This document shows, in pieces, positions 37,001-48,160 of a stretch of DNA of 64,000 nucleotides. Below the pieces are notes generated by a model. That model made no database searches, had not been told where the DNA came from, and was given only the letters and a program-made list of their open reading frames with translations. This DNA comes from Nymphaea colorata (lineage: Eukaryota; Streptophyta; Magnoliopsida; Nymphaeales; Nymphaeaceae), in NCBI RefSeq assembly GCF_008831285.2, contig NC_045139.1, positions 11,132,704 to 11,196,703 of the forward strand, written 5' to 3'. The first letter of the stretch is position 1. Every line of letters begins with the position of its first letter. The position numbers and the translations under genes are program-made.

Positions 37001-40000
37001 TTAAAAAAAAAAATTCAGACTAGAGAACGTCTGATCTGCTTGGCCGTGTGGTGCAGAGTTGATTCTCAGTCAAAATGGAGCAGGTTTGTCTTGAAATCTG
37101 ATTGCAGTAAGTCTGTGCATGTTGTTTATATTCAATCTGCCGTAGGTTGGTGTTGAACTCTGGCTGCAAAATTCTGTGCTTGCTAGTATATATCTTGTCT
37201 GCCGTGGGCTTTTATAGTTATCTATTTTCGTGGTTCTAGCATGGCTGCCAACAGATCTATACAACTTGATAGAACTGAATCTGGAAATCAGCACATAGAG
37301 GTTGGTGTTGAGTACAAAGCTTTTTCAAATCCATTCTCGTTTGGATCTACTATCAAAATTGATAGAGCCAACTATGATGTATGGGCTAGAACCTTCATGT
37401 TGTCAGTAGTTGGACATGAAAAGAAATATATATTGGAAGAAGATGAACCAATTGAAAAGACTGGTAAATACGCACAGTGGGAGGAAGAAAACAACATTAT
37501 TAGTGCTTGGCTTATGAATAGCACTCAGCCCCACATTGCAGCAGGGCTTTGTTATTATAATACAGCCAAAGATATGTAGAATTCTCTTCGGCAGACGTAC
37601 TCTCAAGATAAAAACATTAGCAAAATTTTATAGGTTCAGCAAGAATTGTTACAAATGCAGCAAGGTGACATGAATTTGACAGAATATTTTACAAAGTTGA
37701 AGTTCACTTATGAAAAGATGAACTCCTTAAAACCGCCCTGTAAGTATTGTCTCAAATCTCACATGGAGCAAATGATTGTTGTTAAATTTCTTGCGGGACT
37801 ATCTTCTGATTATTCTGCACCAAGGCTCAAATGCTTACAGGTTCATATTTTCTTGATGAGGCCTTCAATAGACTAAACAGATTGGCTGTTACTCTTCCTC
37901 CATCCTCGAATTACTCACAGCCTTCTGCCCTTGCCTCATTTGGAGGAGGAAGAAGTGGACTATACTCTTCCCGTGGTAGAGGAAGAGGCCGAGGTCTTGG
38001 AAGACGTGGAAGACTTCAATGCACATATTGTGGTCGTCTTGGTCACTTAGAGGATAGGTGCTAGAACAAAGTGGGTAAACCTAACTCATCCACTTCTTCG
38101 ACATCTTCATCTAGTTCTACTCCAAACACACAGTCTATCAGTATAGCTCTTAAGGCGAATCCCACTGTTGCTTCAGTAGATGCTACATCTCTTAATTTAA
38201 GTCCGGCTGAAATTGATTTAATTATGGAGCATAGATCAAATGCTACTCCTTCTACCTCATCGGCATCTACAACTATCACAAATTCAACATACTCTGCAGG
38301 TAAAACTACTTCTAATGGTTGTTGGATAATTGATTCGGGAGCATCTAAACACTTTTGTGGAGATACTAGTATTTCAAACCTACAGAAATTTGATTCGCCT
38401 CAGTATGTTCGTTTGGCGGATGGAAGACTATCGCCAGTAGAAGGACATGGAGAGGTTTATCTTTCTCCATCTTTGCATGTTCATGATGTGATATATACTT
38501 TTGAATTTCCAAAGAATTTGTTATCTGTAAGCAAACTAACTAAAGAGATGAATTGCAAAGTTATTTTTGACTCGGGTACTTGTGTATTTGAGGATCTATC
38601 AACTGGGAGGAAGATTGGTGGAGGCCATGAGATAGATGGAATATACATCTTGGATACATCCGATAAGGAGGTGTCATTCTTAGTTGATTCTTCTTCAAGT
38701 GCCTTCCAGTGGCATCTCAGATTGGGTCATCCATCATTCCCTAAACTTCGGCTGCTATGTCCTAAGATTTCTTCCACAACGTCTATCGAGTGCGAAGCTT
38801 GTCAATTGGGTAAGCATAGTCGTACTTCCTTTTCATCGAGTCAAAGTCAGTCTAGCCAAAGTCTATTTGATTTAGTTCATATTGATGTTTGGGGGCCTAG
38901 TTGGGTTCCAAGTCGGTTGTTGTCTCGTTATTATCTGTCCATTGTTGATGATTTCTCTTGTGTCACTTGGGTGTTTTTGATGAAAGACAGAACTGAAGCT
39001 CCTTGTATCTTGAAATCTTTCATATTGGAAATAAAAACTCAATTTAATTATTGTGTCAAGGTTGTTCGCACTGACAATGCTCTCGAGTTCAAATCTACTC
39101 ATTTACTTGAATTCTATAAATCCCATGGTATTGTGCCATATTTTACCTGCCCTCACACATCTCAACAAAATGGTGTAGTTGAAAGAAAACATCGCCATTT
39201 GTTGGATGTAGCCCGCACAATCATGATTCATTCTCCTATGCCTTCTAAATTTTGGGGAGATGCAATTTTAACCGTATGTTACCTAATAAATAGAATGTCA
39301 TCATCTTCCATAGACAACAAGATTTCAATTCAAATTCTCTACCTAAATAGAGCTTTATTTTCTTTACCCCCACGTATATTTGCGTGCACATGCTTTGTAC
39401 ATAAACTTGGTCCGAATCGAGATAAACTAGCTGCGCAAGCAAGTAAATGTGTGTTTGTGGGATACTCAAAAAATCAAAAGGGGTATCGATGCCTAGAGCC
39501 TATATCTAATCGAGAGTTTGTCAGTGTCGATATAACATTTCTCGAGTCGTCTCCATTCTTTCTGCAAATCCTTCATATCCAGTCTTCATCTTTCAAGAAG
39601 AATCAGTCCTGACCTTTCAAGACAGTCTTAACCTTTCCATTTTTGGTCAGGTGAGTACTAATGGCATACAATTGCAATTGGTCCTGTCCTTCCATCAAAA
39701 GAAGTCTGAGATGTCCTCTTCTGTTCCACTTTCAATTCCTTCTATTCCACTTGAGTCCCTTCCTTTTTTATCATCACCCACCTGTTCCACTCCCTCCATT
39801 CCACGGTTTAAAGATCCTCCTCTCACATATTCAAGAAGGAATCCATCATCTAATGACCCTGCACCATCTTGCTCTCGGAAAGTAAGTAGTTCTAAATTAC
39901 ATGACATGCCTGAGTGTTCCCTTGATGCTTCTGTTCCTGATGAACTACCTATTGCATTGCGTAAAGGGATTAGATTAGACAATGCACAATTCATCCTCTT

Positions 40001-43000
40001 TCTAAGTTTGTTAGTACAGCTCATGTGGGAGATCATATGTGCAAATTTATTGATGCCTTGTCAGCTACATCCATTCCTATTTCACATGAACAAGCTTTGT
40101 TGGACTCTAAGTGGTACCAGACTATGAAGGAGAAGATAGATTCTCTAATATCTCGTCACACTTGGGATCTCATTGAGCATTCTTATGGGGGCAGATATTG
40201 TTGGTTCGAAATGGGTCTTCACTATCAAGTACAACTCAGATGGTACAGTTGAGCGCTACAAGGTACGCTTGATAGCAAAATGGTACACACAGATTTTGAG
40301 ATGATGGATGACCCAATCTGACATGTTTGGGCACTATACGACTCATTATATCTGTTGCAGTTCATTATGGTTGGAACATGTACCAACTCGATGTTAAAAA
40401 TGTCTTTCTGTACGGGGATTTAACTGAAGTGGTTTATATGCAACAACCACTCGATTTTGAGAAGCAGGGGAGTGTACCAAGGTATGTTTGTTAAAGAAGG
40501 CTATATATGGTTTGAAACAGAGTCCCAAAGCATGGTTTCAGAAGTTGTGTGACGTTGTGTCTAAGTTTGAGTTTCAGAGATCGCCTTTAGATCATTCATT
40601 GTTCATAAAACAGACTTTAAGAGGTATAGTTGTTATGGTGATAGATGTGGATGATATTATTTTAACTGGTGACAATGAACAAAAAATACAAGACACAAAG
40701 AAGTATTTACAACAACATTTTGTTACTAAAGATCTTGGCTCTCTACGTTACTTCTTGGGGATAGAAGTGACAAGAAGTAAAGAAGGTCTAGTCCTTTCTC
40801 AAAGAAAATATGTTCTTGATTTGCTACACGAAACAGGTATGTCTGGAACTAAACCAGCATCTATTCCTATAAATTCTTGTACTCACTTATATGATGACAA
40901 ATCTGAACCTGTTGATATCAAATCGTATCGGTCTCTCATTAGAAAGCTACTACATGTAACAATTACTAGACCTGATATATCCTTTGATGTGGAAAAACTA
41001 AGCCAGTTTTTGGATAAACCAAAAAAAGCCCATTGGGATGCAGCTATGTTATTATTGGATAAACCAAAAAAAGCCCATTGGGATGCAGCTATGTTATTAT
41101 TGAAATTTCTAAAAGGGTCTATTTACTATTATTTAGAAGAAGCTCTTCGCTTCAGATAGAAGCTTATTCTGATGCAAATTATGCAGACTAAATTTATGAC
41201 AGAAAGTCCACTACGGGATTTTGTATCTTTGTTGGTGGCAACTTAGTCTCTTGGAGAAGTAAAAAGCAGGTTGTTGTTGCTCGATCTAGTGCAGAGTCAG
41301 AATATCGAGCCACGGCCCAAACAGCCACTGAAATCACATGGGTGAGAGCCATGCTAGAAGCTCTTGGAATTTAGATAGAATTGCCTATAAAAATGCAATG
41401 TGATAATAAAGCGGCTACTTATATAGCAAATAATCCGGTCTTTCACGAACAGACCAAACATATTGAAGTTGATTGTCATTACATTAGAGACTTGGTCTAA
41501 GCAAGGATTATTTCTACTGAGTATGTTGCTTCAGAAGACCAACCTGTAGATATATTTACCAAAGCTTTTTCGATATCCAATTTCATGAAGTGTTGTAGCA
41601 AGCTGAGCATGACAGACATCTATGCTCCAGCTTGAGGGGGAGTGTTGAGGAAACGTGCTGCTTTGGTATTTAAAGTTTTATTTATTTTAGAATTTAATAT
41701 TAGATAACTTTTTGAATTTTTAAAATTTTGTTAGACTCTTTATGTAAAGGGTTAAACATAACCCTAATCTTTATTTAGTCTAATTGAAAAGGAGCAGCTG
41801 ACAGATTGATGACTGCTACCTATTATCTCCTCCTTCCTCACGTTCTCCTCTTCTCCCTCTTTTCCACCTCTTTACGCAACAGATAAATTTATTGTGATTC
41901 ATATACTTTGAAGCATGCCGTGATTAAAATATGAAAATATTTGGATATTCTTGAATGAAAGCAAAACTGAACAATTTACATTGCATGAACATGTAATTAG
42001 AGAAGGCTGTTAAGATGGTTACATTCCTTTTTTTTTGGATTATAAACATGTCTACTAAACTGACACTGCTAAATATGCTCTGTTATCTAATTTACTGAGA
42101 CATACATGAGTAGGTGAGATCAAATTATTTCATATGGACATTGATAAGTATCTTTTGTTATGTGGGTCTAACTCTTTGATTTGCAAATACAGCAGATGCC
42201 TTTTATTATGTGAGTTGTCTGGAACTGCTTGGTTCTGACTCAGGTTTCAGGCTTACAGTTCAAAAGCATTGGGGTGTTTCTCTCTTTTAGGGGCCGTTTG
42301 ATGGCTGGAAACCATGGAAACGGAAAAAAATTTCCAGAAATATATTTCTGGAATTGAGAAATAGGAAAAAAAATTTCATATTTCCAAAACAAGCTTGTGT
42401 TTGTTAAGTAAGAAATATTTTTCCGGAAAGAAATTTTGTCGTTTGGTAGAAATGGAAGAAGGGAAGGGAAGGGAAGGAGGAGGAGGAGGAAGAAGGAAGA
42501 AGAAGGGAAGGGAAGGGAAGGGAAGGGAAGGGAAGGGAAGGAGGGAGGAGGAAGAAGGAGGAAGAAGGGAAGAGAAGGGGGAGGATGAAGAAGGGAAGGG
42601 AAGAGAAGGGGGGAGGATGAAGGGAAGGGAAGGGAAGGGAAAGGAAGGAGGGAGGATTTTGGGGATGAGGCGTCAGGCAGTGCCATCGGCGGCGGCGGGG
42701 GACGTGGGGAGGTGCCCTCGCGTGCCCTCCTCCTCTTCTTTCTCCTCCATCCTTCCCTTCCTCCTCCTCCTTCTTCCTCCTCCCTCCTTCCCTCCCTTCC
42801 TCCTCCTCCTTCCTCCTCCCTCCTTCCTTCCCTTCCTCCTCCAACGGTCAAAAACATATTTCTTGAAAATTTTTTCCACCCTTCTGGCTGGAAAAATTTT
42901 TCCAGAAATATTTTGCCGTTTCCACTTTTAACGGTAAAAAAAAAATTTCTAAGTTTGATGAGAAGGAAAAATTTTAAAATTTTGAAATTTTTTTCCACTG

Positions 43001-43929
43001 GTACAGTAAATTTCCAGGGCATCAAACGGCCCCTTAGTGAATTTAGGCTAATGTCTGTCACTTTTAGTATAAACATTGTTCAGCCACTTTGTCTAAGTTA
43101 TTAAACATCTTTTGGTTCTTTAGGTGCAAATTGGTGACGGTGTCCAGTTTGTCAGTGAAATAGCACATGCTTGTAGGCCTGAACTTGTTGATGGTGAGCC
43201 TAGATCACAGACTAGTACTGGAAGAATGAAAATTGTCTCCACCAAGGATGGCAAAGGTGATGCTGCCAACCGGAACAAAAGCAAGATAGACATATTGATC
43301 ATTGACGCAGATTCTGCTGATTTAAGGTTAGCCTATTGGTTATAGTTTTAAGAAATGTTTTGTAACAACAAATTGTAAAGTTCTTGCACTAGTTGCTGGA
43401 CTAGAAGGGCTTCACTTTCCTTAGGTGTCTTCTAGTTGCGTCTCCACTGAAAGGAAAATGTCTTTGTATATTTATTTGTGTAAGTTGTTTCTATGAGCAG
43501 CACAGGATTGACCTGTCCTCCTGCAAATTTTGTGGAGGAATCTTTTCTTGCAACTGTGAAAGAATCACTTAGTGATGTTGGACTTTTTATCATTAACACG
43601 GTCTCACGATCCCCAAGCGTCCGTGAGAAAATTGTTCAACGAATACAAGAGGTATGAAGTTATGAACCAGCAAAACTATGGTTATGTCTTTTCATTACCT
43701 TGCCCAGTATAAGGTGATCATGGTTCCTTTTCCACAGGTTTTTGCTCATATATTCTGTCTCAAGATTGAGGAAGACGTTAATGAGGTTCTGTTTGCACTT
43801 GGTGCTGATCAATGTGTCAAAGATGGTTTTCCGGATTCAACTATACAATTTCAGAATCTCTTTACCTTGGGTCAACCAAAGATATCAGCTTTCATAGAGA
43901 CTGCAAAGATGATCAAGCGCTTAAACTAG
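27343..43929 (+). CDS. METTL13: METTL13-like double methyltransferase (16 exons; exon 1 frameshifted)
   Basis: Homologue of METTL13/eEF1A-KNMT, an S-adenosylmethionine-dependent enzyme that in animals methylates the N-terminus and a lysine of eEF1A. Exons: 27343-27746, 28452-28553, 28689-28755, 28867-29048, 29172-29435, 29794-29877, 29983-30030, 30184-30248, 30659-30707, 34544-34787, 35650-35771, 36032-36112, 36201-36275, 43124-43326, 43501-43651, 43738-43929. They total about 777 codons, the plant family length. The N-terminal methyltransferase domain shows [19 protein letters not shown] near residue 78; the C-terminal, spermidine-synthase-like domain shows [11 protein letters not shown] near 548 and VIELDP at 572. 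The start [10 protein letters not shown] is in a different frame from the conserved [13 protein letters not shown] that follows: the G-run at 27369-27372 is one base short, and the conserved frame has no ATG after the stop at 27291. Intron 4 has a GC donor. Introns 9 and 13 are swollen by transposons. Confidence 0.9.
31222..32413. mobile_element. Non-autonomous hAT-type element with 8-bp target duplication
   Basis: The element begins TAGGGGTGGGTATCGGGCCG and its inverted right end reads TAGGCCTGGGCGTCGGGCCG, 16 of 20 matching. Both sides are flanked by a perfect direct repeat ATGCAAAT (31214-31221 and 32414-32421). Ends starting TAG with an 8-bp duplication are the hAT signature. The interior has no transposase; it is rich in GGGAGAGGGAAG-type purine runs, has a duplicated block (about 31842-31910 and 31916-31975), and carries an inverted repeat (CGACAGGGAGGAGCCGG near 31573, its inverse near 31816-31836). 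Some interior sequence between 31510 and 32250 could be captured host DNA. Confidence 0.88.
33343..33961. mobile_element. Mutator-like non-autonomous element with ~75-bp inverted ends
   Basis: The left 75 bases and the inverse of the right 75 bases can be aligned along most of their length. Shared words include GTCTTTCCT, CAGCTG/CAGCCGAG and GGACGGCCCA. Long imperfect inverted ends suggest a Mutator-like element. The interior has no transposase; it has GC-rich GGGAGGC and GCCTCCCC words arranged in both orientations. I could not find a clean 9-bp target duplication, because both flanks run into TA repeats. Confidence 0.55.
33965..33998. repeat. (TA)n microsatellite
   Basis: About 34 bases of TA next to the right end of the Mutator-like element. 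Confidence 0.9.
36380..36618 (+). repeat. 5' LTR of the Copia element
   Basis: It begins TGTTGAGGAAATG and ends ACGCAACA, with TG...CA termini. It aligns without gaps to the 3' LTR. Confidence 0.96.
36619..36630 (+). other. Primer binding site (initiator Met tRNA)
   Basis: TGGTATCAGAGC directly follows the 5' LTR. This is the standard Copia primer site complementary to the 3' end of initiator methionine tRNA. Confidence 0.93.
37241..41635 (+). pseudogene. Decayed Copia gag-pol reading frame
   Basis: The gag part begins with an ATG at 37241. It is broken by stops at 37577-37579 and near 37631, a frame change near 37830 and a stop at 38062-38064, just after a CX2CX4HX4C zinc knuckle (about 38022-38062). 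The next frame carries the protease motif DSGA (about 38332), the integrase residues D (HIDVWGP, about 38878), D (VRTDN, about 39064) and E (VVERKH, about 39178), and ends at 39612. The reverse transcriptase segment (40488-41159) has DVDD where YVDD is expected and a 45-bp tandem duplication near its end. The RNase H region (41160-41480) has several in-frame stops. No intact polyprotein is encoded. Confidence 0.92.
41010..41099 (+). repeat. 45-bp exact tandem duplication within the Copia frame
   Basis: The block starting TTGGATAAACC at 41010 recurs at 41055. Both copies stay in frame and encode [15 protein letters not shown] twice. The identity of the copies suggests the duplication is younger than the LTR divergence. 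Confidence 0.85.
41630..41642 (+). other. Polypurine tract of the Copia element
   Basis: CTTGAGGGGGAG lies immediately before the 3' LTR and is the expected primer for plus-strand synthesis. Confidence 0.85.
41643..41881 (+). repeat. 3' LTR of the Copia element
   Basis: 239 bp, beginning TGTTGAGGAAACG and ending ACGCAACA, ungapped against the 5' LTR with about 18 mismatches counted by eye. Confidence 0.96.
42290..43033. mobile_element. Tourist/PIF-Harbinger-like non-autonomous element
   Basis: The left end GGGGCCGTTTGATGGC and the inverse of the right end GGGGCCGTTTGATGCC agree over the first 14 bases, and TTA flanks both sides (42287-42289 and 43034-43036). A TTA duplication is the PIF/Harbinger signature. 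Subterminal AAAATTTC-type words are also arranged in inverse. The core has a 215-base purine half (GGGAAGGGAAGG runs, 42450-42660) and a 115-base pyrimidine half (42725-42842) able to pair with it. There is no transposase. Confidence 0.85.
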
Positions 43930-45298
43930 GTTGCTGCTTTGGTATACTACTTAGTGTGCCACAACACGCTGCTGAGAGATTGTGGGGTTGACCTCGTCCC
44001 CTTTGCCCATTCATGATCTTATCTCTTTGTTCCGGTCAATGCACATAAGGCTTGCTTACCCAAATGAGTTTGTGGGATAGCTCTAGCTCCTCCTCTCCCC
44101 CATCCCCAAACCCTAAACTGTGCCCTTTGCACTCCGGTGGTGGCTTACAATGCTGGTGGGGAGCACTGAACAGGTGTTGCTAGTGTGGTTTGTAATCTAT
44201 ACACCATGCCAGTTACTAGTTGTATTTTTGGCATAAATACAATATGCTAGAACAGGTCAGTTTTGATTATTTGGTTCTCGCTGTTATAACATGTTGGACT
44301 GTATTTGTTTTTCTTAACCATAATATATTCCTAGTGGCGCCCCATCCAGTGCAGCGAGAAAATGGTTCTTCTCCTTTTTGTCTCTTTCCTTCTAAAAGAA
44401 CAATTATAGATTAAGGGTCTTTGATCATTTCAAGTTTTAGTGTTAATCCTGAACCTTGGTACATCATTTACCAAATTAAACATAGGATATTGCTTCTCAA
44501 CGTATGCTTGGAGGTGAATGGCTGTAGCATGATTTGCTTTGGGATTATAAATGAGAGTCAGAGTTGTAAAGCACTTGAGAGGCAGATTAGATTTTTTCTG
44601 GCTTGTGGGATATATAAGAATTGGCTTTAGAAATTAGTATCCTTTGCAGAGCTACGGGGTCTACTGAGCTTCTTTGGTTTTCCTTTCTCCTTTTTCTCGT
44701 TTCTTCTTATCTCAAATTACTGTTGTTGCCTTTGCCTCTTTAACGTGTTTTCATGTGATCAAACATATTCGTATGCCTGCTTATTTCAACCTCAAATTTC
44801 ACGCAGAACTCTCTCTTCTGGACAGATGTTTTGTTTTTTCCTGTTTAGTGTGTAAACCACGCAAACCAGAGAAGAGTTTGAAGGGTGTTATGATCAAAAT
44901 TCTTGATTACCTCTCGACGCTTTAATTAGGTTTTTTTCAGTGGTTATTCTTGTAAGGCTTGCTGGTTGGGCTTAGCATGGTAATCGACAGGCTCATTAAG
45001 GGATTTAGTCCGTAAAGTGCTTCTGTTCAATAATCATAGTTAGTTAAAAATCAGGACTAGTTCAGACTGTGAAGCCAAATATCGGTTTGCTTAAACTATT
45101 CAACTGATCTGCTTATTCGTTTTGTCAGCTGACTAACTTTTTAACCTTATGTATTGCTGGGAGTGTGTCGTGGTAGGCGGGTCAGTTGTTACTACAAATC
45201 TCAAGAGGCACACACAAGCTTAGGCGAGCGATAGGCATTCAGTTAGGGTGGGATTCTTCCATGTAAGAAAACTGACCCCACGTATCAAACTAGCTTTA

Positions 45299-45632
45299 CG
45301 GCCTGTTTGGATGGAGAGAAAGAGAGGAAAGGAAGGGAGGAAAGTAAATGGAGAGGGAAAGGAAAACAAAAGAAATAGACGATTACAAAGCTTGTTTGGT
45401 TAAAAAAAAATGAGCAATTTTTTTTCTTTCCATCCCAATCCTTCCAATTTAGGAGGGATTTGATTTACATTGAATTATTCTGTCTTTTCCATTCATTTCA
45501 TTTCTTTTCCAGTGCAACCAAACATTTTTTTTTTCTTTTCCTTTTCCTCCTCCTACTTAATTAACCAACCAAACACAAGATGACTACCCTTTCCCTCCCT
45601 TACACCCCCTTTTCCTCCATCCAAACAAGCCA
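45299..45632. mobile_element. Tourist-like MITE, 334 bp
   Basis: The left end CGGCCTGTTTGGATGGAG and inverse of the right end TGGCTTGTTTGGATGGAG match at 16 of 18 positions. TTA is duplicated at 45296-45298 and 45633-45635. Purine-rich GGAAAGGAAGGG words follow the left end and pyrimidine-rich words precede the right end, so the element can fold on itself. There is no coding capacity. Confidence 0.87.
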
Positions 45633-46179
45633 TTAGTTGGTAAGATCAATTAAGTAGATAGCTTAATCAGATATCAGATGACTAATCCTTCACTTATAAA
45701 TATTTATATATGTTGTATTTCTGTTTTGACGTATATGTTTTTGCATTTACTTTCATATGAATGTATATATAATTATCTATAGTCAATCAAATTCAACCGA
45801 GTCAGACCGACTAGTCTCAATGAGCCTTTCTAGGGTCTCCAAACTTCCGACTTCAACAACCTAAGGTATTGTCCTTTCCATGGTTTTCCTGGTGGAGCTT
45901 AAATGATTGACTGATCGATAAAGGATGTTCTACCTCTTAAAACAACATTCTTTCTAGCGTGCCATCCAAAATCTCCCATAAAGCGTTGGAAGCCAGATGA
46001 TGCCTTCGGTTTCCTTTGAATTCAATTATTAGAAACTGGGTCTATTGATTGATCTTGGCCTTTTTTAAGAGGCTTGTTGGTCGGATTTGAGTCGTCACTT
46101 GCGTACGTCCATGTCTCTCTCCCTTTTGGCTCCATGATTGTGAAGACACTTCGTGTGGTCCTCGAGGACCGCATAGCAA

Positions 46180-46540
46180 CAAGCAAGTCGAGCTCGAGCT
46201 TGGCTCAGGTCAAGTACTGCTCTGCTCGAGCTTTATAAGGTGAGCTTGAGCTGGATTCCTTTGAGTTCGTGTCACTTACTTTACATATATATATATTTGT
46301 AAATGAAAATGAAAACCATAGAAAAGCGGTTAAAATGCATAAAAAATTACCGAACAGGGAATACGCTAGCCAAGTTGAGTTTAAACAAGTCGAGCTCATA
46401 TGACTTGAACTCGATTCATTTGTAATTTGAGTTTTAACTCCAGCTTGAGTTCGACTCTTTTATTAAGTGAGTCGAGCTCACACAAGTGAGTTTGAGTGGA
46501 GCAGAAGTTGGCTCCACTCATTGTACATCCCTATTGATCC
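46180..46540. repeat. GAGCTCGAGC-rich transposon remnant
   Basis: Repeated GTCGAGCTCGAGCTTGGCTC-type words run in both orientations. The right boundary reads CATTGTACATCCCTA, resembling an inverted hAT end (TAGGGATGTACAATG). I could not find a matching left end or target duplication. Confidence 0.45.
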
Positions 46541-47704
46541 TCTAATGGATCGCCTCTCGTTTTTAGGTGGTGCAAGTGACGGTGAGCCCTACTTGTGTTT
46601 GGTCTCCTTCTCATTAATGAATCAAATATGACTTCAATGGCGTCGGCTAATTACCATGGCCAACATGCTCCAAAACTTCGGTTGTACCAAATCCTCGTCT
46701 ATTCTTGTCACATTTCTTAGGCACGATGAGCATCATGTCATTGCGGTGATGATTTATCACTTTTTAGTAGATGATGTCCTAGCCATCCAACCTGATGCAT
46801 TTAGGTATCTCGGCTGGCCGAGATTCTTAGATGTCTACAAGGACAATTCTTACTCTACAAATGTGTAGTTTGGTGGCTAATATCAACTTAATATGGTTCT
46901 CTAGAACTTAGAAAAGTTTCATTACTTCCAACTTAAATAAATGCTAAGGGTGCATGTAGATGATGCAAGGTCGAAGAAGCACGAGCAACACAACTGTCTA
47001 CTATAAGCATGCATGGTGTTCATCTATCCCCCTCTTTATATCAGTAGCAGAGCTAGAAAAATTGGCTGCAGGAACACTTGTTTAAACAAACTCAAATATG
47101 GTGGGACACTTATATATATATATATATATAAGAATAAATATTTAAGATGTCTATTTAAAAATAAAAAACTTTTAAGAGGCTGATGTGTGATAAAACGGTG
47201 CATGTTAATGACCAATAACTCTCAAAAACAAATTAAAAATTGAGTTATGAACTAGTTAAATCAGGTAGAAGTAAGTAGTTTGGACTCTTTTCAATTTAAA
47301 AAGTAACCAAGTATGTTAAAATACCCACTTTGCCATGTTAGTACAGCGACACAAGAACCTTATTGAAGTACCCATGTGATTTAGTTTTTTTTCAAAAAAA
47401 ACAAAATCAGGTTTTAGTGATCTATTTTAGGATCCCTAAGGATTCTATCTGTAATACTCCTATCCCAATGTAGGATCAACTCTTTGTTGTACATCTTAAA
47501 AATTTTTGACAATAGAGATGAGTCTTATCTCAACGCACAATTAATAGCATATCTCATTACCTGATCAAGCTTTGACTCGTTTCTAATGGTTAACCAAGCT
47601 TAAACATGCTTAGCCTGAGCTATGGGTTTAGCTTAATCCACACCCATTCGGAAAGGGCTACTCTCTTATGGCATGTGGTCCTAACAAAGTTGTAAATCCT
47701 AACA

Positions 47705-48160
47705 TCTCTTGCAATTCCCCAAAATGTTTAGTCTAATACTATGAAAAATTTTGGAGGACTTACATAGGGAGTTGTTAAGCGATTAATTGTCTTGGTTTCT
47801 AATCATTCTGGGGCTGAAACTGAAACTGATAGGAGTGGATGCAAATCTGCCACACCAAGGTCTTGAACTCGGCATGGAAGTGGGTTGGGTTGTTACTGGA
47901 GATTTAATACCCAAACTTAAGGTCCCTTATGAGCGGAGGTATGTGAGTCAAGGAGGTGTATTATAATGTTTCCACTTGAGAAGTTTAGTCCCGGATCTAA
48001 GATTATGAAAAATCTTGAGAGACCTATAAAAGAGGTTATTACGTGATTAGTTGTCCTGATTTTTAGTCTTTTTGAAGTTGGAATAGAAGTTATTAAAAGG
48101 TGGGTTGGGATCAGAAAAACCAGAGGCCGAACACCAGTGTGGAAGTGGACTAGGTCGTTT
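47705..48160. repeat. Dispersed ~265-bp repeat, dimer copy A
   Basis: ATGAAAAAT(T/C)TTG(G/A) followed by a shared segment occurs at 47741 and 48004, a spacing of 263. Shared words include GTTATT/GTTGTTA...GATTA.TTGTC, TAGTCTTTTTG and GTGGAAGTGG. The same unit recurs at about 51.0-51.45 kb. Confidence 0.6.

Larger units (their letters stand above)
36380..41881 (+). mobile_element. Copia-type LTR retrotransposon, full length but decayed
   Basis: Two 239-bp LTRs bound a 5502-bp element, flanked by a perfect 5-bp target duplication GATAA (36375-36379 and 41882-41886). The primer binding site TGGTATCAGAGC (36619) matches the initiator methionine tRNA, and a polypurine tract GAGGGGGAG precedes the 3' LTR. 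The coding order gag, protease, integrase, reverse transcriptase, RNase H is that of Copia. It is inserted in METTL13-like intron 13, in the gene's own orientation. The LTRs differ at about 18 of 239 positions by eye, so the insertion is not recent. Confidence 0.97.
36276..43123 (+). other. METTL13-like intron 13 (6.8 kb, transposon-bearing)
   Basis: The intron holds the Copia element at 36380-41881 and the Tourist-like element at 42290-43033. Without these two insertions it would be about 0.6 kb. The donor ATGAAG/GTGATT and acceptor TTTAG/GTGCAA are intact. Confidence 0.85.

Noticed and set aside
42240-43076. A 278-residue open frame on the minus strand and overlapping frames on the plus strand
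   Set aside because: These are low-complexity translations of the purine and pyrimidine halves of the Tourist-like element.
46656-46868. A 70-residue open frame in the long spacer
   Set aside because: It is short and matches no known domain. It may be a retroelement remnant, but nothing around it supports that.
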